Shown here piece after piece: positions 8,842-19,800 of a stretch of 64,000 nucleotides of DNA. The stretch lies in the NCBI RefSeq assembly GCF_000372725.1, contig NW_005199626.1:18652-82651 (forward strand), given 5' to 3'. The notes beneath the pieces are model-generated. The model was not told the DNA's origin and searched no databases. It saw nothing but the letters and a program-made list of their open reading frames with translations. Position numbers and translations under genes: made by a program. This DNA comes from Emiliania huxleyi CCMP1516. Its lineage: Eukaryota; Haptophyta; Isochrysidales; Noelaerhabdaceae. How positions within the stretch are numbered: position 1 is the first letter of the stretch; each line of letters opens with the position of its first letter.

Positions 8842-10983
8842 TCAGCATGCGTTCGCCTCTTCCCACTCACGGATCTGCCGGCGCAGCGTGTGGTTGGGGG
8901 CGAGGAAGCTTTGCACGAGCGCCTCGCCCGTCATCGGGCTCGTCGACTTGGTCGCGAGCCAGCGCTCGATCGCCGACCGCTCGTACGAATGCCCGTCCGC
9001 CGCCATCACCGGGTCACTCATGAGCTCGGTCGTGATCGGGCAGATGAAGTCGGCCGGCGGCTCCTCCTCCCTCGGAGCCGGCGCCTCTGCGGCCGACGAC
9101 GGCCCTTGCGCCTCCGCCGCCCGCCTCCCCTCCTCCAGCCTCGCGCTCTCCTCGAGCGCCGCCGCCAGCTCCGCCTCCTCCGCCGCCGCCACCGCCTCCT
9201 CTGCTGCCTCCTCTGCCGGCGCCTCGGCCTCTTGCGACGGCCCAGCGCCGCCCCCGCCGCCCTTCTTCTTGCCCTTCTTCTTGCCCTTCTTCTTCTCCTT
9301 GGCGCACTTCTCCGACTCCTCCTCCGCCAGCAGCGCCGCCGCAACCTCCTCGGCCGCCCTCTCGGCCTCCACCCTCTCGGCTGCCGCCCTCTCGGCCACC
9401 GCCCTCGCCACCTTCCCCTCAATCTCCGCTCTCTTCGCCTCCCTCGCCGCCGCCTCAAAGGCGCGCTCGCACTCGGTGTGGCCCTTCTCCTTGGCCAGCT
9501 GCAGCGCCGTATGCCCGCCCGAGGTGCGCGCCGCTGTGTCAGCGCCCGCCCGCAGCAGGCAGAGCACGACGGCGGGGTGGCCATGGTAGCACGCAACGTG
9601 CAGGGGCGTGGCGCCGTCGCCCTTGGCTTGGTTGACCGCCGCGCTGGCGCCGAGGAGCAGCCGGGCGCACTCGAGCTGGCCCTTCTGGCACGCGATGAAC
9701 AGCGGCGTGGCGCCGTTGACGTTGGCTTGGTTGACCGCCGCGTTGGCGCCGAGAAGCAGCCGGGCGCACTCGAGCTGGCCCTTCTGGCACGCGATGAACA
9801 GCGGCGTGACGCCGTTGACGTTGGCTTGGTTGGCCGCCGCGCGGGCAGCGAGAAGCAGCCGGGTGCACTCGAGCTGTCCCTCCTCGCACGCGATGTACAG
9901 CGGCGTGGCGCCGTTGACGTTGGCTTGGTTGGCCGCCGCGCGGGCAGCGAGAAGCAGCCGGGCGCACTCGAGCTGGCCCTTCTGGCACGCGATGGACAGC
10001 GGCGTGGTGCCGTCGTCCTTGGCTTGTTCAACCGCCGCGCCAGCAGCGACAAGCAGCCGCGCGCACTCGAGGTGGCCCTTCTCGCACGCGATGTACAGCG
10101 GCGTGAAGCCGTCGTCCCTGGCTTGGTTGACCGCCGCGCCAGCAGCGAGAAGCAGCCGGACGCACTCGAGCTGGCCCTTCTGGCACGCCATGAACAGCGG
10201 CGTGGCGCCGTCGTTGTAGGCTTGGTTGACCGCCGCGCTGGCCTTGAGGAGCAGCTGGGCGCACTCGAGGTGACCCTCCTGGCACGCGACGAACAGCGGC
10301 GTGAAGCCGCCAGCGTCTGCTTGGTTCACCGCAGCGCCGGCGGCGATCATCAGACGGACGCAGTCGATCTGTCCAGCCAGGCTCGCAGCGCTCAGTGGCG
10401 TTGTGCCGTCATCCTTGGCCTGGTCGACCGCCGCGCTGGCCTGGAGGAGCAGCTGGGCGCACTCGAGGTGGCCGTTCTGGCACGCCATGAACAGCGGCGT
10501 GACGCCGTCGACGTTGGCTTGGTTGATCGCCGCGCCGGCGCCGAGGAGCAGCTGAACGCAATCAAGGCGGCCCTGGTGGCACGCGATGTGCAGCGGCGTG
10601 GCGCCGTTCTCCCTGGCTTGGTTGACTGCCGCGTCGGCGCCGAGGAGCAGCTGAACGATCTCGAGGCGGCCCTCTTGGCACGCGATGGCCAGCGCGGTGG
10701 AGCCAATGCCCGTCGTCGCCCCCACGCTCGCGCCGCTCTCGAGCAGCAGCCGCACGGCGTCGGCCTGCCCGCGCCAAGCGGCGTAGGTCAGCAGCGTGTA
10801 CTGGTTCTCGCCCTCGATGCGCGCGTCGAGCAGGGCGGTGAGCGCCGGGCCGCGCGTCCACCCGGCGAGGAGGGCGCGCAGCGAGCCCAGGTCGCCCCGG
10901 CGCAGGTCGGCGAGCAAGGTCGGGCTGATGGCGCCGCTCATTGTGTGGCGATTGATTCCGCCGCCGCCAGCCGCCACCGCCAC
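8842..10983 (-). CDS. Ankyrin-repeat U-box protein, probable E3 ubiquitin ligase
   Basis: 713-residue single-exon gene; Met15 (10941, MSGAISPTLL) is an alternative start. About fourteen 33-residue ankyrin repeats follow from residue ~60 to ~520 with the canonical G.TPL..AC..G.LECA.LLL.A.AAVNQA core; repeats 9-12 are almost identical. Next comes an Ala/Glu-rich coiled coil with a basic KKKGKKKGKKKG patch (a candidate nuclear signal), then a C-terminal U-box of about 70 residues (FICPITTELMSDPVMAADGH, YERSAIERWL, then SPMTG). U-boxes recruit E2 enzymes without zinc; the ankyrin array would choose the substrate. Ankyrin plus C-terminal U-box is unlike the plant order (U-box before ARM repeats) but fits algal families. 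No regulatory signal was recognised. Confidence 0.9.
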   Translation of the reverse strand: MAVAAGGGGINRHTMSGAISPTLLADLRRGDLGSLRALLAGWTRGPALTALLDARIEGENQYTLLTYAAWRGQADAVRLLLESGASVGATTGIGSTALAIACQEGRLEIVQLLLGADAAVNQARENGATPLHIACHQGRLDCVQLLLGAGAAINQANVDGVTPLFMACQNGHLECAQLLLQASAAVDQAKDDGTTPLSAASLAGQIDCVRLMIAAGAAVNQADAGGFTPLFVACQEGHLECAQLLLKASAAVNQAYNDGATPLFMACQKGQLECVRLLLAAGAAVNQARDDGFTPLYIACEKGHLECARLLVAAGAAVEQAKDDGTTPLSIACQKGQLECARLLLAARAAANQANVNGATPLYIACEEGQLECTRLLLAARAAANQANVNGVTPLFIACQKGQLECARLLLGANAAVNQANVNGATPLFIACQKGQLECARLLLGASAAVNQAKGDGATPLHVACYHGHPAVVLCLLRAGADTAARTSGGHTALQLAKEKGHTECERAFEAAAREAKRAEIEGKVARAVAERAAAERVEAERAAEEVAAALLAEEESEKCAKEKKKGKKKGKKKGGGGGAGPSQEAEAPAEEAAEEAVAAAEEAELAAALEESARLEEGRRAAEAQGPSSAAEAPAPREEEPPADFICPITTELMSDPVMAADGHSYERSAIERWLATKSTSPMTGEALVQSFLAPNHTLRRQIREWEEANAC

Positions 10984-11484
10984 CGCTGGGAGCTATCGTC
11001 CCGTGGTTCTCGGCTGCCCGGCCGCCAAGGTCAGCCCGTGCGCCCACCCAGACGCGCTTGCGTTGAGCCCTCGCACAGCGCCACGGCCGTGAACGCCACT
11101 TCTATCCTGCGGGATATCAGTCGCCGATCCCGGGGTGAGAGCCACGATCGTCTCGGCACCTGCGGTTGGACCGCTTGGAGACGGAGCTTCGCTTACCGCT
11201 CTCAGCTCGGGCAGGGGAGAGGTCAAAGCCCCAGAGGCGGCCAGTACGTCAGAGCCATCGCGTCTACCATCGATCGCCTCGGCCCTCGCGGTGGCCGGTA
11301 CTGAGAGAAATGGCCTGAGTCGCAGGCACAGAGATACTATGCATGCCGTTAACGCCATGAGTACTGACTGCCTGGGAGGAACTTTCTTTGCGTATGTGCG
11401 CACTTCTGAGTTGTACGTCTCTCTGATTGATTGTACGTCTCTCTCATGTTTGTATGTCTCTCTGAGTTGGACCTTCCTACCTTA

Positions 11485-11486
<2 letters not shown>

Positions 11487-11552
<66 letters not shown>

Positions 11553-11650
11553 TCCCTCTCCCTCTCCCTCTCCCTCTCCCTCTCCCTCTCCCGCTCCCCC
11601 CCCCCCCTCTCTCTCCCTCTCCCTCTCTCTCCCTCTCCCTCTCCCTCTCC
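11487..11650. repeat. (CT)n to (CCCTCT)n compound microsatellite
   Basis: About 30 CT units grade into CCCTCT units with an internal C-run. Confidence 0.95.
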
Positions 11651-11837
11651 CTTGGAGCACTTGGAGTGCAGTCATCAGCCTCACACCCAGGGCCGGGGAG
11701 CTAAGAAGCGCACCCAGCGGGCCGGATGATCGGGATCGGGTTACGGGCTAGAGACCCCTAGACACGGTCTCCGAGGGTTGGACCCGCGTACCACGAGGTT
11801 TCCCCTTAACTGCAGGACGCCCCCTCTACTCGGAGCT
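11651..11837. repeat. Dispersed repeat element, copy A
   Basis: Starts CTTGGAGCACTTGGAGTGCA and ends CCCCCTCTACTCGGAGCT. A diverged second copy with the same ends is at 15816-16053. They share the long core around GGGCCGGATGATCGGGATCG and CTCCGAGGGTT; copy B carries about 50 extra bases in the middle. Confidence 0.8.
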
Positions 11838-11865
11838 CCCTCTCCCTCTCTTTCTCTCCCCTTCC

Positions 11866-11945
11866 TCCCTCCCTCCCTCCCTCCCTCCCTCCCTCCCTCC
11901 CTCCCTCCCTCCCTCCCTCCCTCCCTCCCTCTCCCTCCCTCTCTC
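11866..11945. repeat. (CCCT)n microsatellite
   Basis: About 18 CCCT units. On the minus strand it directly follows the 3' end of the SINE-like element, as a simple-repeat SINE tail would. Confidence 0.9.
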
Positions 11946-12088
11946 TACCCCCTCTACTCGGGCGGCATCGTGGTGAGACCCTGGGCAGTCAGAGAGGCTG
12001 ACAGTAAGTGGCGGGCTGAGAACTCGGGCCTCTCCCGACCCGCCATCGCTGCCTAAGGGAGGATCCTATCGGCCACTAGACCATGACA
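11946..12088 (-). mobile_element. tRNA-derived SINE-like element
   Basis: On the minus strand a perfect pol III A-box, TGGTCTAGTGG (12073-12083), resembling the D-arm of tRNA-Glu/Asp, is followed about 60 nt later by a degenerate B-box (AGTTCTCAGCC, 12014-12024) and flanking GGCGGG/CCCGCC halves. The 3' part ends GCCGCCCGAGTAGAGGGGGT and runs into a GGGA simple-repeat tail. The same 3' end occurs at 8657-8686. Head, body and tail order fits a tRNA-derived SINE; no target duplication was identified. Confidence 0.55.
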
Positions 12089-12550
12089 GATCAGAGGCGC
12101 ACATGCCTTGTCCCAGCTCCCCCACTCCTCACACTGGGTTTGCAGTGCGCGGCCTCACCACCTCCCTACCAGGGCAAACCCCCTCTCTCCCCCTAGGTGC
12201 TGCACTTGACGTCCATAGAAGGCGCGCGGCAGAGGCGGGAGGGAGGCGGGGAGAATCTAGCTCGCTCTGGCAGGGAGGCAAGGGTGTGATAGAGTGTTTG
12301 GGTGAGAACAGGCGGAGTGTGTATGCCTGTACGCGATTGGGAGAGCACTCGTGACGAGGCATGGTTAGGCGAGTGGCAGTCGCTACGGCTAAAGCCGTAG
12401 TGCGGACTTGCTAAGTCGTGTGAATCACCGTGTGTGCTCTCTCCCGCTTTTGCTTGCTAAACCTAAAGACTGGAACAATTTTTTTATATTCAAAATACGA
12501 AACTCACAAAATGCAGGAAGGGAGAGACTCTCTCAGCCGGCGCACGGCAC

Positions 12551-13088
12551 TCACTGCTGCATCGCCGCAGGCTCGGCGGCCTTGGCCGCCGCCTGCGTGA
12601 GCTGCAGCTCGGCGCGCAGCTGCTTGGTGAAGTTCTCGTCCTCCTCGTCGTCCTCCCAGCCATCCTGCGGCGGAGTGGGGTGGGGTGGGGACTAGGCGGG
12701 GTAGTGGGCGCGCACCACGAGTACGGCAAGGCGCGCGTGGGTGGGGGGACACCTGCCACATCGTCGGGTCCTCCACGTCCTGGTCCCCCTCGGCCCACTC
12801 CTGCTGCTCAAACTCCTCAAACTCGTCGTCCTCCTGCGGATCGCGGTGCGCCGCGGTCCGGGGTGAGAGCGCGCCGAATCGGAGGAGAGCAGTAGAGCCA
12901 CTGGTGGTCATGGGAGGGCGACGGCCAGTCCCGCGCGACCCAATGCCCCGCCGCCGCGGGCTCGGATGCAGACGCGGAGGCGGCGTGAATCGGCGGCGCA
13001 GAGGAGACGGGGTGCGGGGAGGCGCGCGCGCCTCCAGCAGGTCGCGGTGCTGCGTCGTCGTGCTGCCCTTCTCAGCGCTCGCTGCCAT
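12551..13088 (-). CDS. SEM1: 26S proteasome lid subunit SEM1/DSS1
   Basis: Three exons on the minus strand: 13032-13088, 12753-12833 and 12551-12664, giving 82 residues (human DSS1 has 70). Splicing joins RDLLE to EDDEFEEFEQQEWAEGD and then MWQ to DGWEDDEEDENFTKQLRAEL. This is the acidic, Trp-containing pattern of SEM1/DSS1 (two acidic Trp blocks and a C-terminal amphipathic helix), conserved almost residue for residue. SEM1 tethers proteasome lid subunits and also binds BRCA2- and TREX-2-type complexes. Intron 1 (12834-13031) needs a GC donor; intron 2 (12665-12752) is GT-AG. The start was chosen as the Met that gives the normal short N-terminus before LLE. Confidence 0.88.
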
Positions 13089-13436
13089 GCCGGACGCCAG
13101 ACGTCGTATAAAAAAAAATTCCAAAACGAATTAGCGGAGCTGGGAATAGGACCGCCGCAAGCGGCGTGGCGTGGAGCGGTTGTGCATCCCTCCGGGGGCC
13201 CCTCTGCGCCGGGGAGGCGTTGTTTAAGGTATGTTGTTGGAGGCTAGGACGCAAGCGTCCGTTTTTCAAACTCGGCCTAGAGCTTGCTCGGATTGAGAGA
13301 GAGACTTTTAGCAATACCAAACAAATCTGTTTGCTCGGATTGTGAGCGCGCTGGTAGTAGTCGTAGGCGTCACGATTGAGAGCGAGGCAGCTCTCAATCC
13401 TCCAGATAAAAAGAACAGTGGCCAGGGGCGGGCGCG

Positions 13437-13735
13437 CACCGGCCGGCTCCGGGAGCGGCCGTCACGTCGAAGAGGGGACCTGGTGCTGCTCGAATGACGA
13501 CGCATGCCGCTCTGCTGCGCCGCCGATAGCCCCTCTTCCGAGCCGGCGCGTGGCGGCGAGCCGCGGCCAGTATCGCTGGTGCGGTGGAGGCGGCAGCTTG
13601 CATCGGCCGGCAGCGGGTGCGGCCATCACGTCGATGAGGGGGGGTTGTCGGCTACTCGTGTGGCTCGAGGCCTACGCTGCGCCGCCCAAGCCCTACTGCC
13701 GATCCAGCGCCTGGCGTTTGGGGCGAGCCGCGGTC
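13437..13735. repeat. Diverged tandem duplication, about 160 bp units
   Basis: 13437-13570 and 13600-13735 align: both carry CGGCCGG, then GCGGCCRTCACGTCGA, GCGCCGCC and GAGCCGCGG in the same order. No coding function is seen across them. Confidence 0.5.
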
Positions 13736-14066
13736 GTCGTCGCTGATGGTATATGGCGGCGGCGGCGGCGGCTCGCCCTTCCCTCCGGCCGCAATTCCGA
13801 TCCCGCCGCGCTCGCGGGAGGTGGCGCGCCCACCGCAACACGGCCGTGGCTGCGCATACACCTTACGCCCTTTCTCCTCAACGCCCTATCCGTGCTTGCT
13901 GTGCCCCTGCGTGGTGTGTTTCAAGTTCTTACAACCCAAGGTGATAGAGGGCAAAAAGATCGATTGCGCTCTTGCCGATCCGCACCTACCTAGGCTCTTG
14001 GTGGCGCGCCCCCCCCAGCTCTTCACAACGAACCTGGTCCCTGGCTCACCTCGCGCCTCTGGATAC

Positions 14067-15274
14067 ATGATCGGTCACGTTGCGCCTTCGGTCGTCACAC
14101 GGACTCAACCGCCGCGCTGCGGGCTCGTCGGCGCTGTGGGGTGGGCCGTCGCGGCCGCTCAGCTCGCGGCCTTTCTCGTGCTGCGGCCGGCATTCCCACA
14201 CAACGAGGGGCGCCGCTTGACTCTGCCCGCCGCTGCTTCGCGCGCGACGAAGCGCATCTACATCATCCGGCACGGAGAGAAGGCTGAACCCGCCGATCGC
14301 TCGGACTACGACTACGATCATGGGTGCCTCTCCGAAAAGGGCTGGGCGCGCGCATACAACCTGAAGAGTATCTTTGGCAAAGGCGGCTGGCTGCACACGC
14401 CAGACGCTCTCTTCTCAGCGAATTACCACGATCCCCTCGAGTGCCGCGACGCCAACGGCTGGTACCGGACGCAGCAGACCCTCGCCGCGCTCGCGCAGGC
14501 CGCTCCCGGCGGGCTCGGCCTAACGGTCGGCAACTCGAGCGGGTGGATGCCGCAGCTGTGCGGAGCGGAGGTGCAGCCGGATGCCTCCTTCGCGCGCGCC
14601 GTCCCCGGCCATCTCGTCTCTCGCCAGGGTTTGTGCGCCCCGTACGGACTCTGCGGAGGCGACTCATGGGCAGGGGGGAGGCGGTGCGACGACCGGTTCG
14701 CGGGCGAGTGCTGCAACCGCGCCGCAGCGGAGAGTCTCCTCGCAAAGCTCTCCGAGTCGGGCGTGAGCACGGTGCTCGTGGCGTGGGAGTCGGTGAACAC
14801 CGTCTGGCTCACGCGCGCGCTCGGCGTGCCGGAGGACCAGGCCCGCCCCGCCCGAGGAGACCGAGCGGAGTATCGCCGAGAGTTCGCCCTGTGCGGAGGA
14901 TAGTCCGAGTGGCAGCCGAATCACAGCCGAGAGGAAGCCCCTTTCCGTGACAAGGGGGACGGTCTCGCGGTTGGGGGCTCTAGGTCCGCGACTGGGACTT
15001 TACGGAGGCCGAGTACGACCGGATCTACGCGCTGCACTTCGACGAGAAGCTGCGGCTACTGCTCTTCGAGGACGGGCTGCGCCAGGGCTTCGACGAGCTC
15101 GGCTCCTCGCCGCAGCCCGACTCGCTGCGGTGGCAAGGCCCGCAGAACGGCTGCGGGCGGGTGCACGAGTCGTACCCAGCGGCCGAGTCTTGGAGAGAGG
15201 CGATGCCGGTGAGCGAGGACGCGCCAGCAGATGGCGCGGCCGGTGTACGCTTCGGCGGAACTGGTGCCGACTAG
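14067..15274 (+). CDS. Histidine-phosphatase (phosphoglycerate mutase-like) membrane-anchored protein
   Basis: Two exons, 14067-14840 and 14984-15274, about 354 residues. A hydrophobic helix at residues ~18-42 (GLVGAVGWAVAAAQLAAFLV) should anchor or export it. The RHGEK motif with nucleophile His69 (IYIIRHGEKAEP) and the following CLSEKGWARAYNL define the histidine-phosphatase fold. The C-terminal exon starts RDWDFTEAEYDRIYALHF, which this family places after its second catalytic motif. At that motif the protein has VAWESVNTVWL, so the usual second His looks replaced by Ser. The intron 14841-14983 uses a GC donor; its start and the next exon share AGGYCCGC. Substrate unknown. Confidence 0.75.
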
Positions 15275-16887
15275 CAGCTGCTCGGCCTGCAAGCGTGAGT
15301 GGGCAGTTCGGGGAGTGTCGTGAAATACCTGAGCGCGCTGCTGTGTGCGTAAAATAGTGCGCGTGCCGAGTCGAAGTAGGAACATCACGAGCACGGCGAC
15401 TAGACTACAGTCTACACTAGATTACCGTTAGCGTTACTCACCGCTTGTACAGCCGAGCCCCTTCGGCTTCGCCTTGACGGAGGTTGACGCTTGAGCCCCG
15501 CTGTGTGTGGACCGAGCACCGACCGGAGAGGTGCGTTTGTCGCACAACACTCAAACACTGGCCCGCGTGCCGCGAAAAAGGTTAGGTTCTTGGAGCACTT
15601 GGACAAAGAACCCTGCACAAACATCGCAAGGGCGGGGACCTGTTCCTTTTTACCCATCTCACAGTAGAGGTGTCCGTTTTATTTATTTATTTATTTGGAA
15701 AAAGAGAAAAATCTAACGACCTCCTCGAGCGCGGGGATTCCGGGGGGCACGTCACAGTGGAGCCCCAGCACGTACAAATTCTAGTGCCAGCGCCAGACCG
15801 CGTGGGACAGGCGGACTTGGAGCACTTGGAGTGCATTCGGTAACCTCACATCCAGGGCCGGTGAGCTGAGAAGCGCATCCAGCGGGCCGGATGATCGGGA
15901 TCGGGCTACGGGCTAGAGAGCCCTGACCCCTAGCTCAGGGGGGGTGCGCATTCGCAGGGCGAGGGCCTTAAAGTAAACACGGGTCTCCGAGGGTTAGTTC
16001 TGCGCTTTGGGTGTCCCCTAGCTAGCGGCGGAACGCCCCCTCTACTCGGAGCTAGTAAACACCAGACACTAGACACGAGCATGACGTAGCATGTTTTCTT
16101 TCTTTTTCTACTCGGAGCCAGTGATACGAGAATACGCACATGTACATGTACATGTTACAAGAATACACACTGCCCCCACGGAGTACCTGCACTACTCGAC
16201 GATAATACAAGAAGAATACGCAGCTTGGAAGTTGCAGACGCCTATAAAGAAAAAACAGCAAGCTGAATTTCGGCGGCGAAAAAGCAAAGGACGGGCGCTT
16301 TTGATCGGCAAAGCAAAGTTGGAGTAACGGCGACCGCGTCGCCACAATGCCAGTCGCCTGTCGAGCAGCCTTGGCGGCGCGCATGCGCCGCAGGGTTGAC
16401 CAACAGCCGCGCGCCTCGAGCCTCTCGCTCCACTCGCGGCACGACGCGCCCCGCGCGCCGGTCAGCGCAGCAGGAGTATTGCGACATGCTGCACAACGCC
16501 AAGGACATCACTGAGAAGCTGGCGCCAGTCGCCCACCAGCATGTCTCAGCACCAGGTGAGGGAGCATGCTGCGCACGCTGATGCAGCAGGGGGTAACCAC
16601 CAATCAGGCCCTCACGCCACTGCACGGCCGCCCTCGAGCACCAGCAGCCGCGCTGCGCCATGCTCAAGCTCAGGAGGCCACCCTGCTTCTCGCATCTTTG
16701 TGCAGCGCAGTGAGCGAGCAGCGCCGCACCAGGCGGACCCATGGCGTGCTCAGCCAGCCGCGAGGCGGAGGCAGGCCGAGTGAGCGCGAGCCGCGCGGGA
16801 GGCCATGCCCCGCGCACCGGCGAGCGAGTGGCACGAAAGAGTGCAAGTCGCGCATGCTTTTGCGTAACGGACAGCCCTAGGACACTA
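15275..16887. other. Spacer with dispersed repeat, no gene seen
   Basis: Holds a TTTATTTATTTATTTA run (15678-15695) and the dispersed element copy B. Small open frames at 16091-16880 have no recognisable features. Confidence 0.55.
15816..16053. repeat. Dispersed repeat element, copy B
   Basis: Second copy of the element at 11651-11837, with identical ends (CTTGGAGCACTTGGAGTGCA and CCCCCTCTACTCGGAGCT). About 50 bases of GC-rich insert lie in the middle. Confidence 0.8.
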
Positions 16888-19800
16888 ATGATTTCTTCGC
16901 GGCTTCCTACTCGGTACGGCCGCGGCCGGCTCGGCTTTGCCGTTCTTCTGATGGTGGCATTGTCGCTGATCACCACCATTTCTCGGCCAGCGAGTCGGGC
17001 AATGCTGGTACCCCAGAGCCTCTCACTCTGCAATATTTTTGGCGTGAGATGCGCCCTGCCGCCGTCGCCAGTGGCCGTGCCGAGAACGGTGTACGGCAAC
17101 GACGACCGGCGAGACTGGTACGAGCTGGATTACACCTCTGCCGGCGACGCAATGGCGGGACGTCTGTTGGCTAACTCGATCATGGTGCACATCACTCGAG
17201 CGGACCTCGGTGCTCCTGACTCGCACGGTATTTACCGCATTCTCGATGACTACGCAGATTCCCTTCGGCTCGGCCCTGTTCGGAACATGTGCGACGGCCA
17301 GAAATTCTTGCGGCAGCCACGGCTTGGCTACTGCTCTGCCACGCTGGTCAGTCCGACCGGGGTCATCACGGCTGGGCACTGCGTGCCAGACCAGAAAACG
17401 TGCGACAGCGCGGCGTACGTCTTCAATTACTATGTTACCGGCCATGACGCTCACGGCGACCCCACATTCCCTTTGATCACCTCTGACGACGTATATTTTT
17501 GCAAGTCTGTGAGCACCATGTATGCGACCGGCGGCACCGACATTGCGCACATCACCCTGGACCGGCCTGTCCTCGGCCGTGTCCCGGCCACCTACCGCAA
17601 GACGTTGGTCCCTACTACGCCGGGCCAAAAGCTGATGATGATTGGCTTCCCAGACGGCATGCCCGCCAAGGTGGAGGCCGGTGGCACGGTCACCGACGCT
17701 GGGAGGTCGAACGGCTTCGAGTTCTTTGTAGCCTCGACTGACTCCTTCGGCGGCAACTCCGGCAGTGGCATCTTCGATGCGGACGGAATGATGATTGGCG
17801 TCCTTGTGCGAGGAATAAAAGGCTACGTCCAAAGCGGCGGGTGCACCGTCGTCTACGCGCTCCCAGGCCCAAGGGGGCAGGAGGAGATCACATACGTCGA
17901 TCGTGCCGTCAGCCTGGTATCGGCGTCTTCCGGCCACCTTCCGGCCACCGAGTGCACCGACTCGTGCGTTCACTCCAACGACGGCGAGTGTGACGACGGA
18001 GGGCACGGCGCCCTCTACAGGTGCCGCCCATCCCGCCCGGCCCTCCGCCCTCCCCCTCGCCTCCTCCCAGCCGGCCCCACAGACACCCAACCGCCTACCT
18101 CCTTGCCCGCAGCGCCTGCGACCACGGCAGCGACTGTGCCGACTGCGGCCACCGCTTCCCGTCGGCTCCGCCGTCGGCCTCGCCGCCTCCCGCAGCGACC
18201 ACGTCGGCTCCGCCCTCCGAGTGCACCGACTCTTGCTTCCACGCTCGCGACGGTACAACCCGAGCCTCGGCCCTTGCAACCCGCAAAAGGCTCGCGAATC
18301 TCACCATCTCCTTGCCTCTCTCAGGCGAGTGCGACGACGGCGGCAACGGCGCCCTCTACAGCGCCTGTGACCACGGCACCGACTGTATGGATTGCGGCGA
18401 GCGCCCCCACGCCTCGCCTCCACCTTTGACCCCAGCCTCGCCCTCGGCGGCGTCGGGGCTTCCGGCCTCCGAGTGCACCGACTCGTGCGTTCACTCCAAC
18501 GACGGCGAGTGTGAAGACGGAGGGCACGGCGCCCTCTACAGGTGCCGCCCATCCCGCCCGGCCCTCCGCCCTCCCCCTCGCCTCCTCCCAGCCGGCCCCA
18601 CAGACACCCAACCGCCTACCTCCTTGCCCGCAGCGCCTGCGACCACGGCAGCGACTGTGTCGACTGCGGCCACCGCTTCCCGTCTGCTCCACTGCCGCAT
18701 CCGCCGCAGCCAACCCCCTCGCCCTCGCTTTCGCCTCTGCCCTGCCCCGGAGTGGTATGCGATGGGATGGGCGACGGTCCGTGCCACTGTGACCCGTGTC
18801 TGCTATGTCCGACGCCACCAGTGACGCCGCCGCCACTATCCGCACCATCGACTCCGATCGCTCAGCAACTTACCTGCGACTTTGAGAGAGGCACTTGCGG
18901 CTGGAAGGACACCGCGCCTTGGACAACGAGGACAAGCAGCTACCCGTGGACGAGGACGAGTGGCGGCACGCCATCGATTTTCACCGGCCCGAGCGGCGAC
19001 CACACCACCGGATCGGGGTACTACCTCTACACCGAGGCCTCTGGGATCCACAGCAAGGTGCACCGGCTCGAGAGCCCGCACTTCTCGCTCCAGCAGGACG
19101 CCACCCTCTCCTTCTACTACCACATGCACGACGATACTGGCTTGAATATGGGCACCCTCTCCGTCGAGGCCTTTGAGCGCGCGAACGGCTGGTTGACGCT
19201 CTGGAGCCAGAGCGGACACCAGGCTGACAGTTGGCTCCACAAGACGGTCGTCCTTCCCGCCTCGACGATACAGGTGCGATTTAGTGGCTTGACGGGACCG
19301 GGCTTCAGCTCAGACATGGCGCTGGACGATGTGTCCTTCGGGCAGTTTGAGCCGCGGCCGGTGACCGTGTCGATCACGCAGTCAAACTGGTTCCAGATCG
19401 GCATCGCATCGCGGAACTTCGCGCGGGACGGGGACACGAGCACCAGCTGTCCCGAGGACAGCTGCACCACGGAGTCTACCACGGCGGAGTTCGCCATGTT
19501 TTACAACCACCGCGACAACCGGCACAACGGGCGCCTTGTGGAGGGCAACGGGATCCAGGGGCAGAACCGCGTGAACTGGGGCGACCTTCCCGCAAACGGC
19601 GCGCGAGATATCACGGTGACTGCAGACTGCACCGCGAAGACCGTGACGATCAGCTCCGACGGGCAGTCTTTCACGGGGTCGTACCCTAGCAGCTGGTCGT
19701 CGGTATACGTTGCAGTCGGTGCCCAGGGCGGCCCATTCTCTGCGACCCTCCCCTCGGGCAACACCTGGCTGGGTGGAAGCAGCACGCAGACGCTCAGCGG

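Larger units (their letters stand above)
10984..12550. other. Repeat-rich spacer
   Basis: About 11040-11400 is unique sequence with no convincing gene. The rest is a chain of repeats: CT and CCCTCT microsatellite (11487-11650), dispersed element copy A (11651-11837), CCCT microsatellite (11866-11945) and a SINE-like element (11946-12088). Confidence 0.7.

Noticed and set aside
11135-11704. 189-codon plus-strand frame
   Set aside because: It runs from a spacer straight into a CT microsatellite, with no domain and no splice support.
13376-13993. 205-codon frame upstream of the phosphatase
   Set aside because: It reads through a diverged tandem duplication with Arg/Gly/Ala bias; the phosphatase start at 14067 followed by its anchor is clearer.
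18021-18112. Pro-rich exon linking Cys-rich modules in the protease
   Set aside because: This stretch begins GT, ends AG, is pyrimidine-rich, and its removal joins ALYS to ACDHGSDC; its exact copy at 18542-18633 behaves the same way.
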